A stretch of DNA of 64,000 nucleotides from Enterococcus wangshanyuanii (GCF_002197645.1 NZ_CP021874.1:3286001-3350000); one strand, 5' to 3'; shown: positions 1 through 9,200, counted from the first letter of the stretch. Program-made: numbers and translations. The notes: generated by a model not told the origin, from the letters alone.

Positions 1-104
1 CGATCATCTTAGCACATGATGGCACGCTGAAAGCTGGAAATCGACCGCAAGGGGGCGCATTCTTTAGTTTTACGCTTCCGCTGGAAAGAAAGGAGCAATT
101 ATAA
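1..104 (+). CDS. kdpD: KdpD-like sensor histidine kinase, C-terminal end only
   Basis: This is the last 34 codons of a gene entering from the left, read in the frame that starts at base 3 and stops with TAA at 102-104. The translated end contains GGAFFSFTLPLE, which matches the final G2-box strand of histidine kinase ATPase domains. The stop codon abuts the ATG of the KdpE-like regulator, so the two are translationally coupled. Assignment to KdpD rests on that neighbour. The kinase body, and any kdpFABC potassium pump genes, lie outside the window. Confidence 0.7.
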   Translation, partial: IILAHDGTLKAGNRPQGGAFFSFTLPLERKEQL

Positions 105-803
105 ATGGCAACGATTTTAATCATAGAAGATGACGATGTGATCGCAGAATTTATGGGTGCTGTTTTAGAAAAAGAAAAGCACACGATCTATATTGCACGC
201 TCTGCTCTTGAAGGTTTGTCAACGTACCGAATGTGGCCCGTTGATTTGATTTTGCTGGACCTTGGCTTGCCGGATCAAGATGGGATGGACGTATTGAAAA
301 GCATTCGGACAACCTCATCTATACCGATCATCATTATTTCAGCACGGGATCATGAAGATCATAAAGTTGAAGCGCTAGATTTAGGTGCTGACGACTATAT
401 CACTAAGCCTTTTGGGACACCTGAGCTTTTAGCAAGAATCAGAACAGCTTTGCGTCACGCAGCTGCTCATTCGAATACCCAAGAAATTAAACAAATCATA
501 AATGGAGATTTATGTATCGATATTGAACATCATCAAGTGACAAAACGAGGACAAGTCATCCACTTGACGCCAAATGAATACAAGATCATCCAAGTCTTAG
601 GCGAAAATATGGGGAAAGTCTTGACGCACACCTATATTTCTCAAAAAGTCTGGGGACCATACAGCAATGAAAGCCAGACACTAAGAGTCAACATGTCGAA
701 TATTCGTAAAAAGATCGAAGAAAATCCAGTAGAACCAGAATATATTTTAACTGAGATAGGGATCGGGTATCGAATGTTGGAGACGAAAAAAGCAGTCGAT
801 TAA
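105..803 (+). CDS. kdpE: KdpE-like OmpR-family response regulator
   Basis: A 232-residue two-component regulator. The receiver domain occupies about residues 3-115, with acidic residues D9-D11, phospho-acceptor D52 (LLDLGLPD) and the switch lysine in YITKPFG. A winged-helix DNA-binding domain follows (residues 130-228, ending in the RVNMSNIRKKIEENP region). The stretch ISARDHEDHKVEALDLGADD is characteristic of KdpE, which activates the high-affinity potassium ATPase operon at low potassium or during turgor and envelope stress. It follows the kinase directly with no spacer. No kdp structural genes are visible downstream, so in this genome they may be upstream or unlinked. Confidence 0.85.
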   Translation: MATILIIEDDDVIAEFMGAVLEKEKHTIYIARSALEGLSTYRMWPVDLILLDLGLPDQDGMDVLKSIRTTSSIPIIIISARDHEDHKVEALDLGADDYITKPFGTPELLARIRTALRHAAAHSNTQEIKQIINGDLCIDIEHHQVTKRGQVIHLTPNEYKIIQVLGENMGKVLTHTYISQKVWGPYSNESQTLRVNMSNIRKKIEENPVEPEYILTEIGIGYRMLETKKAVD

Positions 804-913
804 AAGAATTAAAAAATTTAAGTCTTCAAAAAAAGGTTGATGACCTGAAATGAGAATCGAATGTTACTAGTCCAAACAGCAAAGTCTGAAAATCGCATGT
901 TATAAAATAATGG

Positions 914-961
914 AAAAAGCAACACAGAGCAGTCGATCGACTTGTTCGGTGTTGTTTTTTC
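914..961 (+). terminator. Rho-independent terminator after kdpE
   Basis: AAAGCAACAC pairs with GTGTTGTTTTTT across a loop containing GTCGATCGAC, followed by a T-run. It lies in the 326-base gap 804-1129 between kdpE and the ABC exporter. That gap holds no convincing gene. Its right end should carry the promoter of the exporter operon, but I see no clear -35/-10 pair. Confidence 0.6.
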
Positions 962-1129
962 AATATCCATCTAAAGTCTATCCGTTTATAGGTCTGAAGT
1001 ACCATGACAAGCAAAGCAACTTAGTTCAAAATAGTAAGGGTAGCAGGAGGTTGTATGTAGAAAAAGGGAAGACTGAGACAGTCATCACTTGCTAAATCAA
1101 GCAGTAAGTCAAAAAAATGGAGGGATAAA

Positions 1130-1810
1130 ATGTCTGTAATCGAAGCAAAAAACATAAAAAAAAGCTATGGACGAAACGAATCAAGATTTGATGCCTTAAA
1201 AGGTGTGGATCTATCAGTTAAAGAAGGAGAATCTGTAGCGATCATCGGAAAAAGCGGATCGGGGAAATCAACATTTATGCATATTCTGGCATTATTAGAT
1301 AAACCAACTTCTGGTGAAATTTTATTAAATAATCAAAACGTAACAAGTATCAGTAAAAAACAATTAGATAAAACAAGGAATGAACAATTTGGTTTTGTCT
1401 TCCAGCAATTCTTCATGAATCCTAAAGATACCGTTTTAAACAATGTGATGCTGCCGCTGAAAATCGGTGGGATCTCCAGCAGTAAACGTAAACAAATGGC
1501 GCTTGAGGCACTTAAAGCCGTTGATTTAGAAGATAAAATCAATAACAAAGCCAATAATTTATCCGGAGGACAAAAACAACGTGTTTGTATTGCGCGTGCG
1601 TTAGTCAATAATCCAAAAATCATTTTTGCTGATGAACCAACAGGAAACCTGGATTCGGCAACAGGAGATAAAATCGAGCAGCTTTTATTCAATTTGAACA
1701 AAGAAAAAGGCATCACACTGATCATTGTAACGCATGACCCAGAACTTGCGGCCCGCTGTGATCGTCAGATCCATGTTCGTGACGGCTTGATCATAGGAGG
1801 AGATGAGTAG
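1130..1810 (+). CDS. MacB/LolD-type ABC transporter ATP-binding protein
   Basis: A 226-residue ABC ATPase. Walker A is GKSGSGKST (residues 40-48), the Q-loop is FVFQQFF, the signature is LSGGQKQR, and Walker B is IIFADEPTGNLDS with the switch histidine in VTHDPE. The family powers mechanotransmission-type exporters and lipoprotein or peptide extrusion systems. An AGGGATAA ribosome site precedes the ATG. The downstream permease starts one base after the stop codon, so the two form one operon. No accessory HlyD-like adaptor (as in YknXYZ) is visible. The substrate cannot be read from the sequence. Confidence 0.85.
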   Translation: MSVIEAKNIKKSYGRNESRFDALKGVDLSVKEGESVAIIGKSGSGKSTFMHILALLDKPTSGEILLNNQNVTSISKKQLDKTRNEQFGFVFQQFFMNPKDTVLNNVMLPLKIGGISSSKRKQMALEALKAVDLEDKINNKANNLSGGQKQRVCIARALVNNPKIIFADEPTGNLDSATGDKIEQLLFNLNKEKGITLIIVTHDPELAARCDRQIHVRDGLIIGGDE

Positions 1811-3094
1811 ATGAAATTCAGCGATATTTTAAAATCAGCAAGTTCAAACTTAATGCGCAACAAAGGTCGGACGATTTTGACGATTGTTGCAATTTTTATT
1901 GGAGCCTTTACTATCTCATTGACGACTGGGGTCAATATCGGTGTCAATGATTATATCGATAAACAAGTCGGCAGTGTCGGCGGAGAAAACCAGATTTTTG
2001 TTCAGCCGAAGATGGAAATGAACATGGGCAATAGTGATGAGCCTACCAAATATGATCCAGATAAAAAGACCAGCACGATGTCTCAAATACAGGCAATGAC
2101 AGAGAAAGATGTTGAAAAAATAAAAGAACTTAAAGGGATCGATTCAGTTGAGCCTATGAAATCTGCAACGATCGATTATATCGAAGGTACAAACGGTGAA
2201 AAATATGTATTTTCTGCAAGTTCAACGATGGAAGATATGAATATCGATCTGGAAACAGGCAAAACTGTTTCTCAAGACAGCACAGCATTTGAAATCAACT
2301 TAGCACCTGAATATGTGAAATCACTTGGCTTCATATCAAGTAAGGACGCAGTTGGTAAAACCGTGAAACTAGGAACGGCTCCGACGCTTGGCGGCGAAGA
2401 AAAAGTTGTTGAAGCAAAAATCGTTGGCGTTCGTAATACCAGTTTGATTCAAGGCGGTATGTCATTGATGAACCGCTCATTAGTGGATAAACTGGTTGAA
2501 ATCAATGAAGAAGGTCTGCCGGAAAACATGCAAAACCAATATGGAATGGTCATTGCAGCTGCGGATAAAAACAGTACAAAAGAAGACATTACGGCAATCA
2601 AAGAACGTTTAGACAAAGCAGGCTACACAGGATCGACCGTGGAAGATGAAATCGGTATGATCAGAAATATCATCAATGCAATTACAGGAGTCTTAACAAT
2701 GTTTGGGGCGATTGCATTATTAGCAGCAAGCTTTGGAATCATCAATACGTTGTACATGTCCGTTCAAGAGCGTACAAGAGAGATCGGATTGATGAAAGCA
2801 ATGGGCTTAAGTAGTGGGAAAGTCTTTACGATCTTTAGTGTAGAAGCAGCATTGATCGGATTCTTAGGCTCAGTCCTAGGAATTTTAGGTGCAGTCGGTG
2901 TTGGTGCACTTGTGAACCAAATCGCGGCAGATTCATTCTTGGAAGCCTTGACTGGATTTACACTGATCCAATTTTCAGCAGGGTCTTCACTTGTGATTAT
3001 CTTAGTGATCATGGCGATCGCTTTCTTAGCAGGAACATTACCAGCAAGAAGAGCGGCCAAATTAGATCCAATCGAATCTTTACGTTATGAATAA
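1811..3094 (+). CDS. MacB/FtsX-type ABC transporter permease
   Basis: A 427-residue permease of the MacB type. It has one N-terminal membrane helix (about residues 17-38), a large extracytoplasmic domain (about 40-290, MacB periplasmic-core-like), then three C-terminal helices of the FtsX domain ending in LPARRAAKLDPIESLRYE, a typical tail of this family. It pairs with the ATPase immediately upstream. Such pairs export peptides or siderophores or confer antimicrobial-peptide resistance, but without an adaptor or sensor gene the role stays open. Confidence 0.85.
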   Translation: MKFSDILKSASSNLMRNKGRTILTIVAIFIGAFTISLTTGVNIGVNDYIDKQVGSVGGENQIFVQPKMEMNMGNSDEPTKYDPDKKTSTMSQIQAMTEKDVEKIKELKGIDSVEPMKSATIDYIEGTNGEKYVFSASSTMEDMNIDLETGKTVSQDSTAFEINLAPEYVKSLGFISSKDAVGKTVKLGTAPTLGGEEKVVEAKIVGVRNTSLIQGGMSLMNRSLVDKLVEINEEGLPENMQNQYGMVIAAADKNSTKEDITAIKERLDKAGYTGSTVEDEIGMIRNIINAITGVLTMFGAIALLAASFGIINTLYMSVQERTREIGLMKAMGLSSGKVFTIFSVEAALIGFLGSVLGILGAVGVGALVNQIAADSFLEALTGFTLIQFSAGSSLVIILVIMAIAFLAGTLPARRAAKLDPIESLRYE

Positions 3095-3114
3095 AAATAA
3101 ATAGAAAATCGATT

Positions 3115-3157
3115 GACAAAGCAAAGATAACAGCTCATTTTGCTTTGTCTTTTTTTA
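3115..3157 (+). terminator. Terminator of the ABC exporter operon
   Basis: GACAAAGCAAA (3115-3125) pairs perfectly with TTTGCTTTGTC (3139-3149) and is followed by eight T residues. It lies 20 bases after the permease stop. Confidence 0.9.
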
Positions 3158-3209
3158 CTTTCTTTTAGTAAGCATATTAGTTACCTAAATAAACAAAAAG
3201 GAGTATACT
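3155..3209 (+). promoter_or_regulatory. Operator-like repeat and promoter of the oxidoreductase gene
   Basis: TTACT (3155-3159) and AGTAA (3167-3171) form an inverted repeat inside the string TTACTTTCTTTTAGTAAGCAT. A possible promoter follows, TTACCT (3181-3186), 17 bases, TATACT (3204-3209). The same string with two or three changes precedes the nitroreductase gene at 12742, suggesting a common repressor, possibly of the HxlR or MarR type (inference). Confidence 0.5.
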
Positions 3210-3244
3210 AAGTTTACATTTTGTTGAAAAACGGAGGAACGATC

Positions 3245-4186
3245 ATGAAAGCAGTAGTCATCAATCAATATGGCAGTAAGGATGTCTTAGAAGAACAAGA
3301 GGTTACCTTACCTGAATTAAAAGAACATCAGGTATTAGTAAAGGAATATGCAACGTCGATCAATCCGATCGACTGGAAACTTAGAGAAGGCTATTTGAAG
3401 CAAATGTTTGACTGGGAATTTCCCATTATTTTAGGCTGGGATGTTGCCGGTGTGATCACTGAAGTTGGAAGCCTTGTAACAGAGTGGAAAGTCGGCGATA
3501 AAGTTTTCGCTCGTCCTGAAACCACTCGTTTTGGAACCTATGCAGAAGAAACGATCGTCGATGATCATTTATTAGCAGCGATCCCTGAAAATATTAGCTT
3601 TGAAGAAGCTGCGGCTGTGCCATTAGCAGGGCTGACAGCTTGGCAAGCATTGTTTGATCATGGCGACCTTAAAAAAGGTGAAAAAGTCTTGATCCATGCA
3701 GGTGCAGGCGGTGTTGGAACCTATGCGATCCAATTAGCAAAAGATGCTGGAGCCTATGTTATTACAACAGCCAGTGAGAAAAATCATGAGCTATTGCAAA
3801 AATTAGGCGCAGATGAAGTGATCGATTATCATACAACAGATTTTACAGATGTTTTATCGGATATCGATTTAGTGTTTGACACAATGGGCGGAGACGTTCA
3901 AAAAAATAGTTTCAAGGTCTTAAAAGCTGATACAGGACGCTTGATTTCGATCGTCGGAATCGTAGATGAGGAGCTTGCTAAAGAAAAAAATATTCGAGCG
4001 GAAGGGATTTGGCTGCAGCCGGATGGTAAGCAGTTGAGCCAAATTGCTGATTTAATGGCAAAAGGGAAAGTGACTTCTGTTATTGGAGAGTTTTTCCCCT
4101 TCTCAAGACAAGGGGTCTATGATGCTCATGCGTTGAGTGAAACCCATCATGCTGTCGGAAAAATCGTGATAAAAATGGATGAATAA
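3245..4186 (+). CDS. NADP-dependent oxidoreductase, quinone reductase-like (MDR family)
   Basis: A 313-residue medium-chain dehydrogenase/reductase of the zeta-crystallin type. The GroES-like domain (residues 1-115) lacks the cysteine set that binds structural zinc in alcohol dehydrogenases. The Rossmann domain shows LIHAGAGGVGTYAIQLAK. Such enzymes reduce quinones or enones with NADPH. The start was taken at ATG 3245 because a clear CGGAGG sits at 3232-3236; an upstream in-frame start would place that site inside the gene. The gene stands alone between terminators. Confidence 0.8.
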   Translation: MKAVVINQYGSKDVLEEQEVTLPELKEHQVLVKEYATSINPIDWKLREGYLKQMFDWEFPIILGWDVAGVITEVGSLVTEWKVGDKVFARPETTRFGTYAEETIVDDHLLAAIPENISFEEAAAVPLAGLTAWQALFDHGDLKKGEKVLIHAGAGGVGTYAIQLAKDAGAYVITTASEKNHELLQKLGADEVIDYHTTDFTDVLSDIDLVFDTMGGDVQKNSFKVLKADTGRLISIVGIVDEELAKEKNIRAEGIWLQPDGKQLSQIADLMAKGKVTSVIGEFFPFSRQGVYDAHALSETHHAVGKIVIKMDE

Positions 4187-4193
4187 AAAAATC

Positions 4194-4277
4194 AGAGGCT
4201 GAGCTCTCTGTCATTAGACGATCAAAAGGAAACCGTTCCTGCTGATAGCTTAAGACAGAGCCCAGGCTCTTTTTTTA
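4194..4277. terminator. Long bidirectional terminator hairpin
   Basis: AGAGGCTGAGCTCTCTGTC (4194-4212) pairs imperfectly with GACAGAGCCCAGGCTCT (4254-4270), followed by a T-run. It separates the oxidoreductase from the converging LysR gene, whose stop codon lies in its right edge. The word GAGGCTGAG recurs at the end of the intergenic repeat near 10.8 kb. Confidence 0.7.
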
Positions 4278-5171
4278 AGGAGTTGGATTAGCAAAGTGCT
4301 CGAGTATACTTTTTAAAACAAACTTTTCCACATTTAAATAGTTCTTCTTTTTAGGACGACAAACAGTGACCTTCCAAGAAAGCGGATTTTGAATGCGGAC
4401 TGCTTTATAATCGCGTTCCTGAATAAAATCCTTGACTGGCGCGGGTAAAATGGTCAAAAACGCTGTATTAAAGGTCATCTTCAATAGTAAATCCCAAGCA
4501 CCAGACTGAATTTTTATCATCGGTTTTAAGTTCAGCTTATCAAAATAACTCATGACCAAATGATGGATCATAAAAGTATCGTTGAATAATGCCAACGGCT
4601 CCTTTGCCAATTGTTCCCAAGTGATCCATTCTTTTTTAGCGTAGGCATTGTTGATGCTCATAAATGCATACAGCTCATCTTCCACCAGTGTATGTTCCTC
4701 AATATTCACTAATTCTGTCGGCTGTAGTAAAATAGCCAAATCAATTTCATTGACTAACAACATTTTTTTAAGTTCATACGCACCTTCTTCGACAATATTT
4801 ATTCTTATTTCTGGGTGTTCTAGGATAAACTGAGATAAAAAATTCGCAAAAACCAGAGAAAGAATCAATGGTGGGATTCCGATCGTGATACTGCCAGTCA
4901 AAAACTGATTTTTTTCCTCGAGCTGTTTCATCATTTCTTCGTAAGAAGCAATCACTTCAATTGCTTGTTCGTAAAATGTTTCACCAACAGCGGTTAAAGC
5001 GGAGAGTTTTCCCTGTTTGCGTATAAACAACTCAATATTTTCTTCCTCTTCAAATGTTTTGATCATCTTACTCAATGCTGGTTGAGAAAGGTGCATTTTT
5101 TTTGCCGCAGCAGATAAATTATTATCGGAATCAACGATCGTCACAAAATATTTTAATTGCTTGATATCCAA
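4275..5171 (-). CDS. LysR-family transcriptional regulator of the beta-keto acid operon
   Basis: A 298-residue LysR regulator. The N-terminal winged helix (residues 1-60, with LSAAAKKMHLSQPALSKMIK) is followed by a periplasmic-binding-like effector domain (about 90-290). The start codon is TTG: the reverse strand shows AGGAGG about eight bases before it and no ATG at that spot. It is divergent from the CoA-transferase/thiolase/BKACE operon, with a 167-base shared control region containing a perfect inverted repeat. LysR proteins usually control the divergent operon with a pathway metabolite as co-inducer, so the ligand may be a keto acid or CoA-pathway intermediate (inference). Confidence 0.85.
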   Translation of the reverse strand: MDIKQLKYFVTIVDSDNNLSAAAKKMHLSQPALSKMIKTFEEEENIELFIRKQGKLSALTAVGETFYEQAIEVIASYEEMMKQLEEKNQFLTGSITIGIPPLILSLVFANFLSQFILEHPEIRINIVEEGAYELKKMLLVNEIDLAILLQPTELVNIEEHTLVEDELYAFMSINNAYAKKEWITWEQLAKEPLALFNDTFMIHHLVMSYFDKLNLKPMIKIQSGAWDLLLKMTFNTAFLTILPAPVKDFIQERDYKAVRIQNPLSWKVTVCRPKKKNYLNVEKFVLKSILEHFANPTP

Positions 5172-5218
5172 ATGATTCCCCTCCTTTAGTAAATATTTCT
5201 TCCTATAAACTATTCTAT

Positions 5219-5241
5219 ACCTATAACTTTAACATATAGGT
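5219..5241. promoter_or_regulatory. LysR-type operator between regulator and ato-like operon
   Basis: ACCTATA (5219-5225), nine bases, TATAGGT (5235-5241): a perfect 7-base inverted repeat with the T-N11-A geometry expected for LysR proteins, placed in the divergent promoter region. A cre-like word (ATGCAACCGTTTTAA, 5303-5317, one mismatch to WTGNAANCGNWNNCW) lies nearer the operon start and could mean catabolite repression; that part is weak. Confidence 0.6.
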
Positions 5242-5338
5242 CTTATGAAAATAAAGTCTTAGACGAAAAAAATAAGCATTGATATTATTAGTATATAAGG
5301 AAATGCAACCGTTTTAATCATAAGTGGTGGAGGATGTT

Positions 5339-6025
5339 ATGAAAAGGATAGATAAAAAAGAATTAATGAATTTAATTCATACAGGAGAGACGGTCATGAT
5401 TGGCGGCTTCATGTCAGTTGGGATTCCTGAGACAGCGATTCAGGTACTTGCTCAAAGTGAAGTGGAAAACTTGACGATCATCAGTAATGACACAGGTGTC
5501 TCTGTTGGAGAGGATAAAAGTAGATTAGGGATCGGTCGTCTGTTGTTAGAACATAAGGTGCGAAAAGTTATTGCATCACATATTGGGATGAATGCTGAAA
5601 CAGGGCGCCAGATGATCAATGAAGAAATCGAGGTAGAGCTGGTTCCCCAGGGAACGCTGGCAGAAAAAATCCATGCCGGTGGTGCCGGCTTGGGCGGCTT
5701 TTTGACACCAACTGGGCTTGGGACAGTAGTTGCTCAGGGAAAAGAAATCCTCTCGATTGCTGATAAAGAGTATCTTCTAGAAACACCATTGATAGCAGAT
5801 GTTGCCCTTATTAAGGCACATAAGGCTGATACTTTAGGCAATCTTGTTTATCAAAAAGCCGCTCGGAATTTCAATCCGGTTATGGCGCTGGCTGCGAAAA
5901 CGGTGATCGTTGAAGTGGATGAGCTGGTAGAAGCAGGAGCGCTTGATCCAGAAGAAATCGTGACACCATTTGTGGTTGTCGATAAAATTTTGGTGAAGGA
6001 GAAAAGCGATGCAGTTGAAAGATAA
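5339..6025 (+). CDS. atoD: CoA-transferase subunit A (AtoD-like)
   Basis: A 228-residue alpha subunit of a 3-oxoacid CoA-transferase, with the glycine-rich GGFMSVGIPETAIQ near the N-terminus and GLGGFLTPTGLGT. With the beta subunit it moves CoA from an acyl-CoA to a short 3-oxoacid such as acetoacetate. The ATG at 5339 is chosen because GGTGGAGG lies just upstream; an in-frame GTG at 5324 would include that site. The next gene overlaps its end by 17 bases, normal for AtoD/AtoA pairs. Placed with a thiolase and a BKACE enzyme, its likely job is to activate the acetoacetate that BKACE releases. Confidence 0.85.
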   Translation: MKRIDKKELMNLIHTGETVMIGGFMSVGIPETAIQVLAQSEVENLTIISNDTGVSVGEDKSRLGIGRLLLEHKVRKVIASHIGMNAETGRQMINEEIEVELVPQGTLAEKIHAGGAGLGGFLTPTGLGTVVAQGKEILSIADKEYLLETPLIADVALIKAHKADTLGNLVYQKAARNFNPVMALAAKTVIVEVDELVEAGALDPEEIVTPFVVVDKILVKEKSDAVER

Positions 6026-6650
6026 AATCACAAGACGAGTAGCGAAAGAATTAAAAGATGGGGATGTTGTCAATTTAGGAATCGGCATGCCGACATTGGT
6101 GGCAAATTATATCGATCCGACGATCACAGTTTTTTTACAGTCTGAAAATGGCGTTGTCGGCATCGATAAACCGCTAGAACAGCAAATCGATCCGACGTTA
6201 GTCAATGCCGGCGGCGCACCAGCTGGAATCATCAAAGGCGGCGCATTTATCGATAGTTTGACTTCCTTTTCTCTGATCCGAGGCGGACATATCGATATCA
6301 CTGTTTTAGGCGGTTTGCAAGTGGATCAAAAAGGTAATTTGGCAAATTGGATGATTCCTGGCAAATTAGTTCCCGGTATGGGAGGAGCAATGGATCTTGT
6401 CGCTGGAGCAAAAAAAGTGATCATTGCGATGGAACATATGACTAAAAAAAAGGAACCTAAAATTTTAAAGGAATGCACATTGCCGTTAACGGCAAGTGGC
6501 GCCGTTTCAATGATCGTGACAGAATTAGCAGTATTTGAATTTATTGAAAATCGATTAACGCTTATCGAAATTTGTGAAGGAAGTAATTTAGAAGAAATCA
6601 AAGCAGCAACAGAAGCTGAATTTGATATTCTTCCAGAATTGTTAAGCTAA
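6009..6650 (+). CDS. atoA: CoA-transferase subunit B (AtoA-like)
   Basis: A 213-residue beta subunit of the 3-oxoacid CoA-transferase. The catalytic glutamate lies in FLQSENGVVG, the family's SENG motif, preceded by VNLGIGMPTLVANYI. The glutamate forms the enzyme-CoA thioester. The gene overlaps the A subunit by 17 bases and is followed 13 bases later by the thiolase. Length and motifs are complete, so the A/B pair should be active. Whether it prefers acetoacetate, butyrate or another 3-oxoacid cannot be told from sequence. Confidence 0.87.
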   Translation: MQLKDKITRRVAKELKDGDVVNLGIGMPTLVANYIDPTITVFLQSENGVVGIDKPLEQQIDPTLVNAGGAPAGIIKGGAFIDSLTSFSLIRGGHIDITVLGGLQVDQKGNLANWMIPGKLVPGMGGAMDLVAGAKKVIIAMEHMTKKKEPKILKECTLPLTASGAVSMIVTELAVFEFIENRLTLIEICEGSNLEEIKAATEAEFDILPELLS

Positions 6651-6663
6651 AGGAGAGAGCAAT

Positions 6664-7854
6664 ATGAAAGAAGTAGTGGTTGTATCAGCAATGAGAACGC
6701 CGATCGGAACGTTTGGTGGCACTTTAGCATCGTTTTCCGCCGTTGATTTGGGAGTGAAAGCTGTTGAGGGTCTTATTGCCAAAACCGATTTACCCAAAGA
6801 GATGATCGAAGAAGTCATCATTGGAAATGTCCTGTCTGCTGGAAAAGGTCAAAATATTGCAAGACAAATTGCAGTAAACGCAGGTCTGCCATTTTCAGTC
6901 CCAGCCTCAACTGTGGGCAATGTTTGCGGATCTGGTATGAAAGCTGTGATCAACGGAGCACAGGCAATTTTGTGTGGCGATCGCGATGTTGTTTTGGTTG
7001 GCGGTACGGAAAGTATGAGTCAGGCTGGATATGTTTCGGCTGATAGTCGTTGGGGTATGAGAATGGGACATAGTCAGCTGACGGATACGATTTTATCTGA
7101 TGGCTTGACGGATGCTTTTTCTGGCATTCATATGGGAATCACAGCAGAGAATCTAGCGGAGCGATTCAATATCAGCCGTGAAGAGCAGGATGCTTTTGCA
7201 CTGAATAGTCAGAGGAAAGCGTTACAGGCGATCGAAAATCATTTATTTGATGAACAAATCGTCCCAATCACGATCCAGCAAAAGAAGAAACCTTCTTTTG
7301 ACATGACGACAGATGAAGGACCGCGTGCAGGGTTATCCCTTGAAAAGTTAGGCAGCTTGAAGGCAGTTTTCAAAGAAGCAGGAACAGTTACAGCCGGTAA
7401 CGCTTCTGGGATCAATGATGGTGCGGCAATGATGATATTAATGAGTAAAGAAAAAGCTGAGGAGCTTGGTATATCTTATATGGCAACGATCAAAAGCTAT
7501 GCATTTGAAGGAGTGGCTCCTGATATTATGGGTTACGGGCCCGTTGTTTCAACGAGAAAGGCTCTTGAGAAAGCGGACATGCAGGTCGAAGATCTTGATT
7601 TAGTAGAATCAAATGAAGCTTTTGCGGCACAATCGCTTACCGTTTCTGCTGAACTTGGCCTAGATTTAGACAAGACAAATATCTACGGCGGAGCTATTGC
7701 CTTAGGTCATCCGATCGGCGCTTCTGGTGCTCGGATTTTAACGACCTTATTATATGGCTTAGAAGCTACTAAAGCTAAAACTGGCTTAGCTACATTGTGT
7801 GTCGGCGGCGGTATGGGTGTATCAGTAATTGTTGAACGGAAGGAGTCTAACTAA
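6664..7854 (+). CDS. atoB: Acetyl-CoA acetyltransferase (thiolase)
   Basis: A 396-residue thiolase. The nucleophilic cysteine is C88 in GNVCGSGMKA, the catalytic histidine is in GGAIALGHPIGASGAR and the second cysteine is in LCVGGGMGVS. It splits acetoacetyl-CoA into two acetyl-CoA, or runs in reverse. The ribosome site AAAGGAGAG sits before the ATG. Lying directly after the CoA-transferase and before the permease, it completes a short route from acetoacetate to acetyl-CoA. It is separate from any mevalonate-pathway thiolase (MvaE) the organism may have. Confidence 0.9.
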   Translation: MKEVVVVSAMRTPIGTFGGTLASFSAVDLGVKAVEGLIAKTDLPKEMIEEVIIGNVLSAGKGQNIARQIAVNAGLPFSVPASTVGNVCGSGMKAVINGAQAILCGDRDVVLVGGTESMSQAGYVSADSRWGMRMGHSQLTDTILSDGLTDAFSGIHMGITAENLAERFNISREEQDAFALNSQRKALQAIENHLFDEQIVPITIQQKKKPSFDMTTDEGPRAGLSLEKLGSLKAVFKEAGTVTAGNASGINDGAAMMILMSKEKAEELGISYMATIKSYAFEGVAPDIMGYGPVVSTRKALEKADMQVEDLDLVESNEAFAAQSLTVSAELGLDLDKTNIYGGAIALGHPIGASGARILTTLLYGLEATKAKTGLATLCVGGGMGVSVIVERKESN

Positions 7855-9170
7855 TGGAAATTTTAGCGATTGTAGGAGTTATTTTTGCAACTGGACTGAT
7901 CATCTATTTATCACTGAAAGGAATCAATATTCTAGTGATTTCGCCACTTTGTGCGCTGCTTGTCATGCTGACCAATCAGATGCCGATTTTAGATAGTTTG
8001 TTAAAAGGTCCTAATTCGTATATGGGTGGACTGTCAGGCTTTGTATCATCGTTCTTTATCATCTTTTTGCTAGGCTCGGTCTTAGCAAAATACATTGAAG
8101 AAAGCGGTGCAGCAAACTCGATTGCTAATGGTATTTTAAAACTGACAGGAACGGAAAAACCTTACTCTGTTTTAGTCGCGATTTTTCTAATGAGTCTTTT
8201 ATTGACTTATGGTGGTGTCAGCTTGTTCGTTGTCTTATTTGCGGTTGTCCCTCTAGCGAGAAATTTGTTTGAAAAATTGAACATTCCTTGGCGATTGATC
8301 ATTACGCCTTATTTTTTAGGAGTTGCAACAGTGACGATGACGATGATGCCGGGAACACCAGCTATTCAAAATGTTATTCCTACAATGACCTTGGGCACGA
8401 CATTGACAGCTGCCCCGCTGCTTGGGATCGTTGCTTCGATCGTGGTGACGATCTGGGGTTTATGGTGCATGAAAAGAGAGCTTAAAACAGCCTTGAACAA
8501 TGGTGAAACGTTCGATCAAAAGTATGCTAAAAAAGAAGATGTCAAAGAAGCAGGAAAACAGCCGAGCTTAATCGTGAGTCTGCTTCCTTTGGTGACCTTG
8601 ATCATTATTATCTTCGTTGGCAGCTTTTTAAAAGTCAGCAATATCATCATTCCTGCGTTGACTGTCTCGATCGTTCTTTCAGCAATCGTGTTGCATCCTT
8701 ATATTGAAAGTCATAAACAAGTGCTGAACTTAGGAGCGACAGGAGCGATTTCGCCAACGATTTTTTCTGCTTCGGCAGTTGGCTTCGGTTCAGTCGTTGC
8801 TTCAGCAGCAGGCTTTCAAACGATTTTAGCGGGAATTCAAAGTATTCCAGGAAATCCATTGATCAGTTTATCGATTTTGACAGGAGCGATGGCAGGTGTG
8901 ACTGGTTCATCTTCTGGTGCACTAGGAATCGTGATGAACAATTTTGTTCAGCCTTACGTCGATATGGGGATTGATCCGGCTGTGATCCATCGAATGTCAG
9001 CGATTGCTTCTGGCGTATTGACCTGTTTACCACAATGTGGAGCACTTTTATCCATGTATGCTTTAACAGGATTGACACATAAGGAAACATACAAAAATTT
9101 ATTCATTTCTGTTGTAGTAGGTAGTTTTATTGCGTTTATAGCAGCCTTGCTTTTAGCTGTTTTATTTTAA
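7854..9170 (+). CDS. GntP-family permease
   Basis: A 438-residue membrane protein with about 12 hydrophobic segments across its length and the conserved TGSSSGALGIVMNNF region of GntP-type carriers. The family moves gluconate, other sugar acids, hydroxybutyrate or short fatty acids with protons. Its ATG shares a base with the thiolase stop (TAATGG), so it is translationally coupled. In this operon it is the best candidate to bring in the keto or hydroxy acid that BKACE and the CoA enzymes consume (inference from context). Confidence 0.85.
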   Translation: MEILAIVGVIFATGLIIYLSLKGINILVISPLCALLVMLTNQMPILDSLLKGPNSYMGGLSGFVSSFFIIFLLGSVLAKYIEESGAANSIANGILKLTGTEKPYSVLVAIFLMSLLLTYGGVSLFVVLFAVVPLARNLFEKLNIPWRLIITPYFLGVATVTMTMMPGTPAIQNVIPTMTLGTTLTAAPLLGIVASIVVTIWGLWCMKRELKTALNNGETFDQKYAKKEDVKEAGKQPSLIVSLLPLVTLIIIIFVGSFLKVSNIIIPALTVSIVLSAIVLHPYIESHKQVLNLGATGAISPTIFSASAVGFGSVVASAAGFQTILAGIQSIPGNPLISLSILTGAMAGVTGSSSGALGIVMNNFVQPYVDMGIDPAVIHRMSAIASGVLTCLPQCGALLSMYALTGLTHKETYKNLFISVVVGSFIAFIAALLLAVLF

Positions 9171-9200
9171 AGAGAATACATTATTTAGGAGGAAAGAACT

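Noticed and set aside
910..1095. 61-codon frame between kdpE and the ABC exporter
   Set aside because: It starts inside a terminator hairpin, has no ribosome site and no family resemblance.
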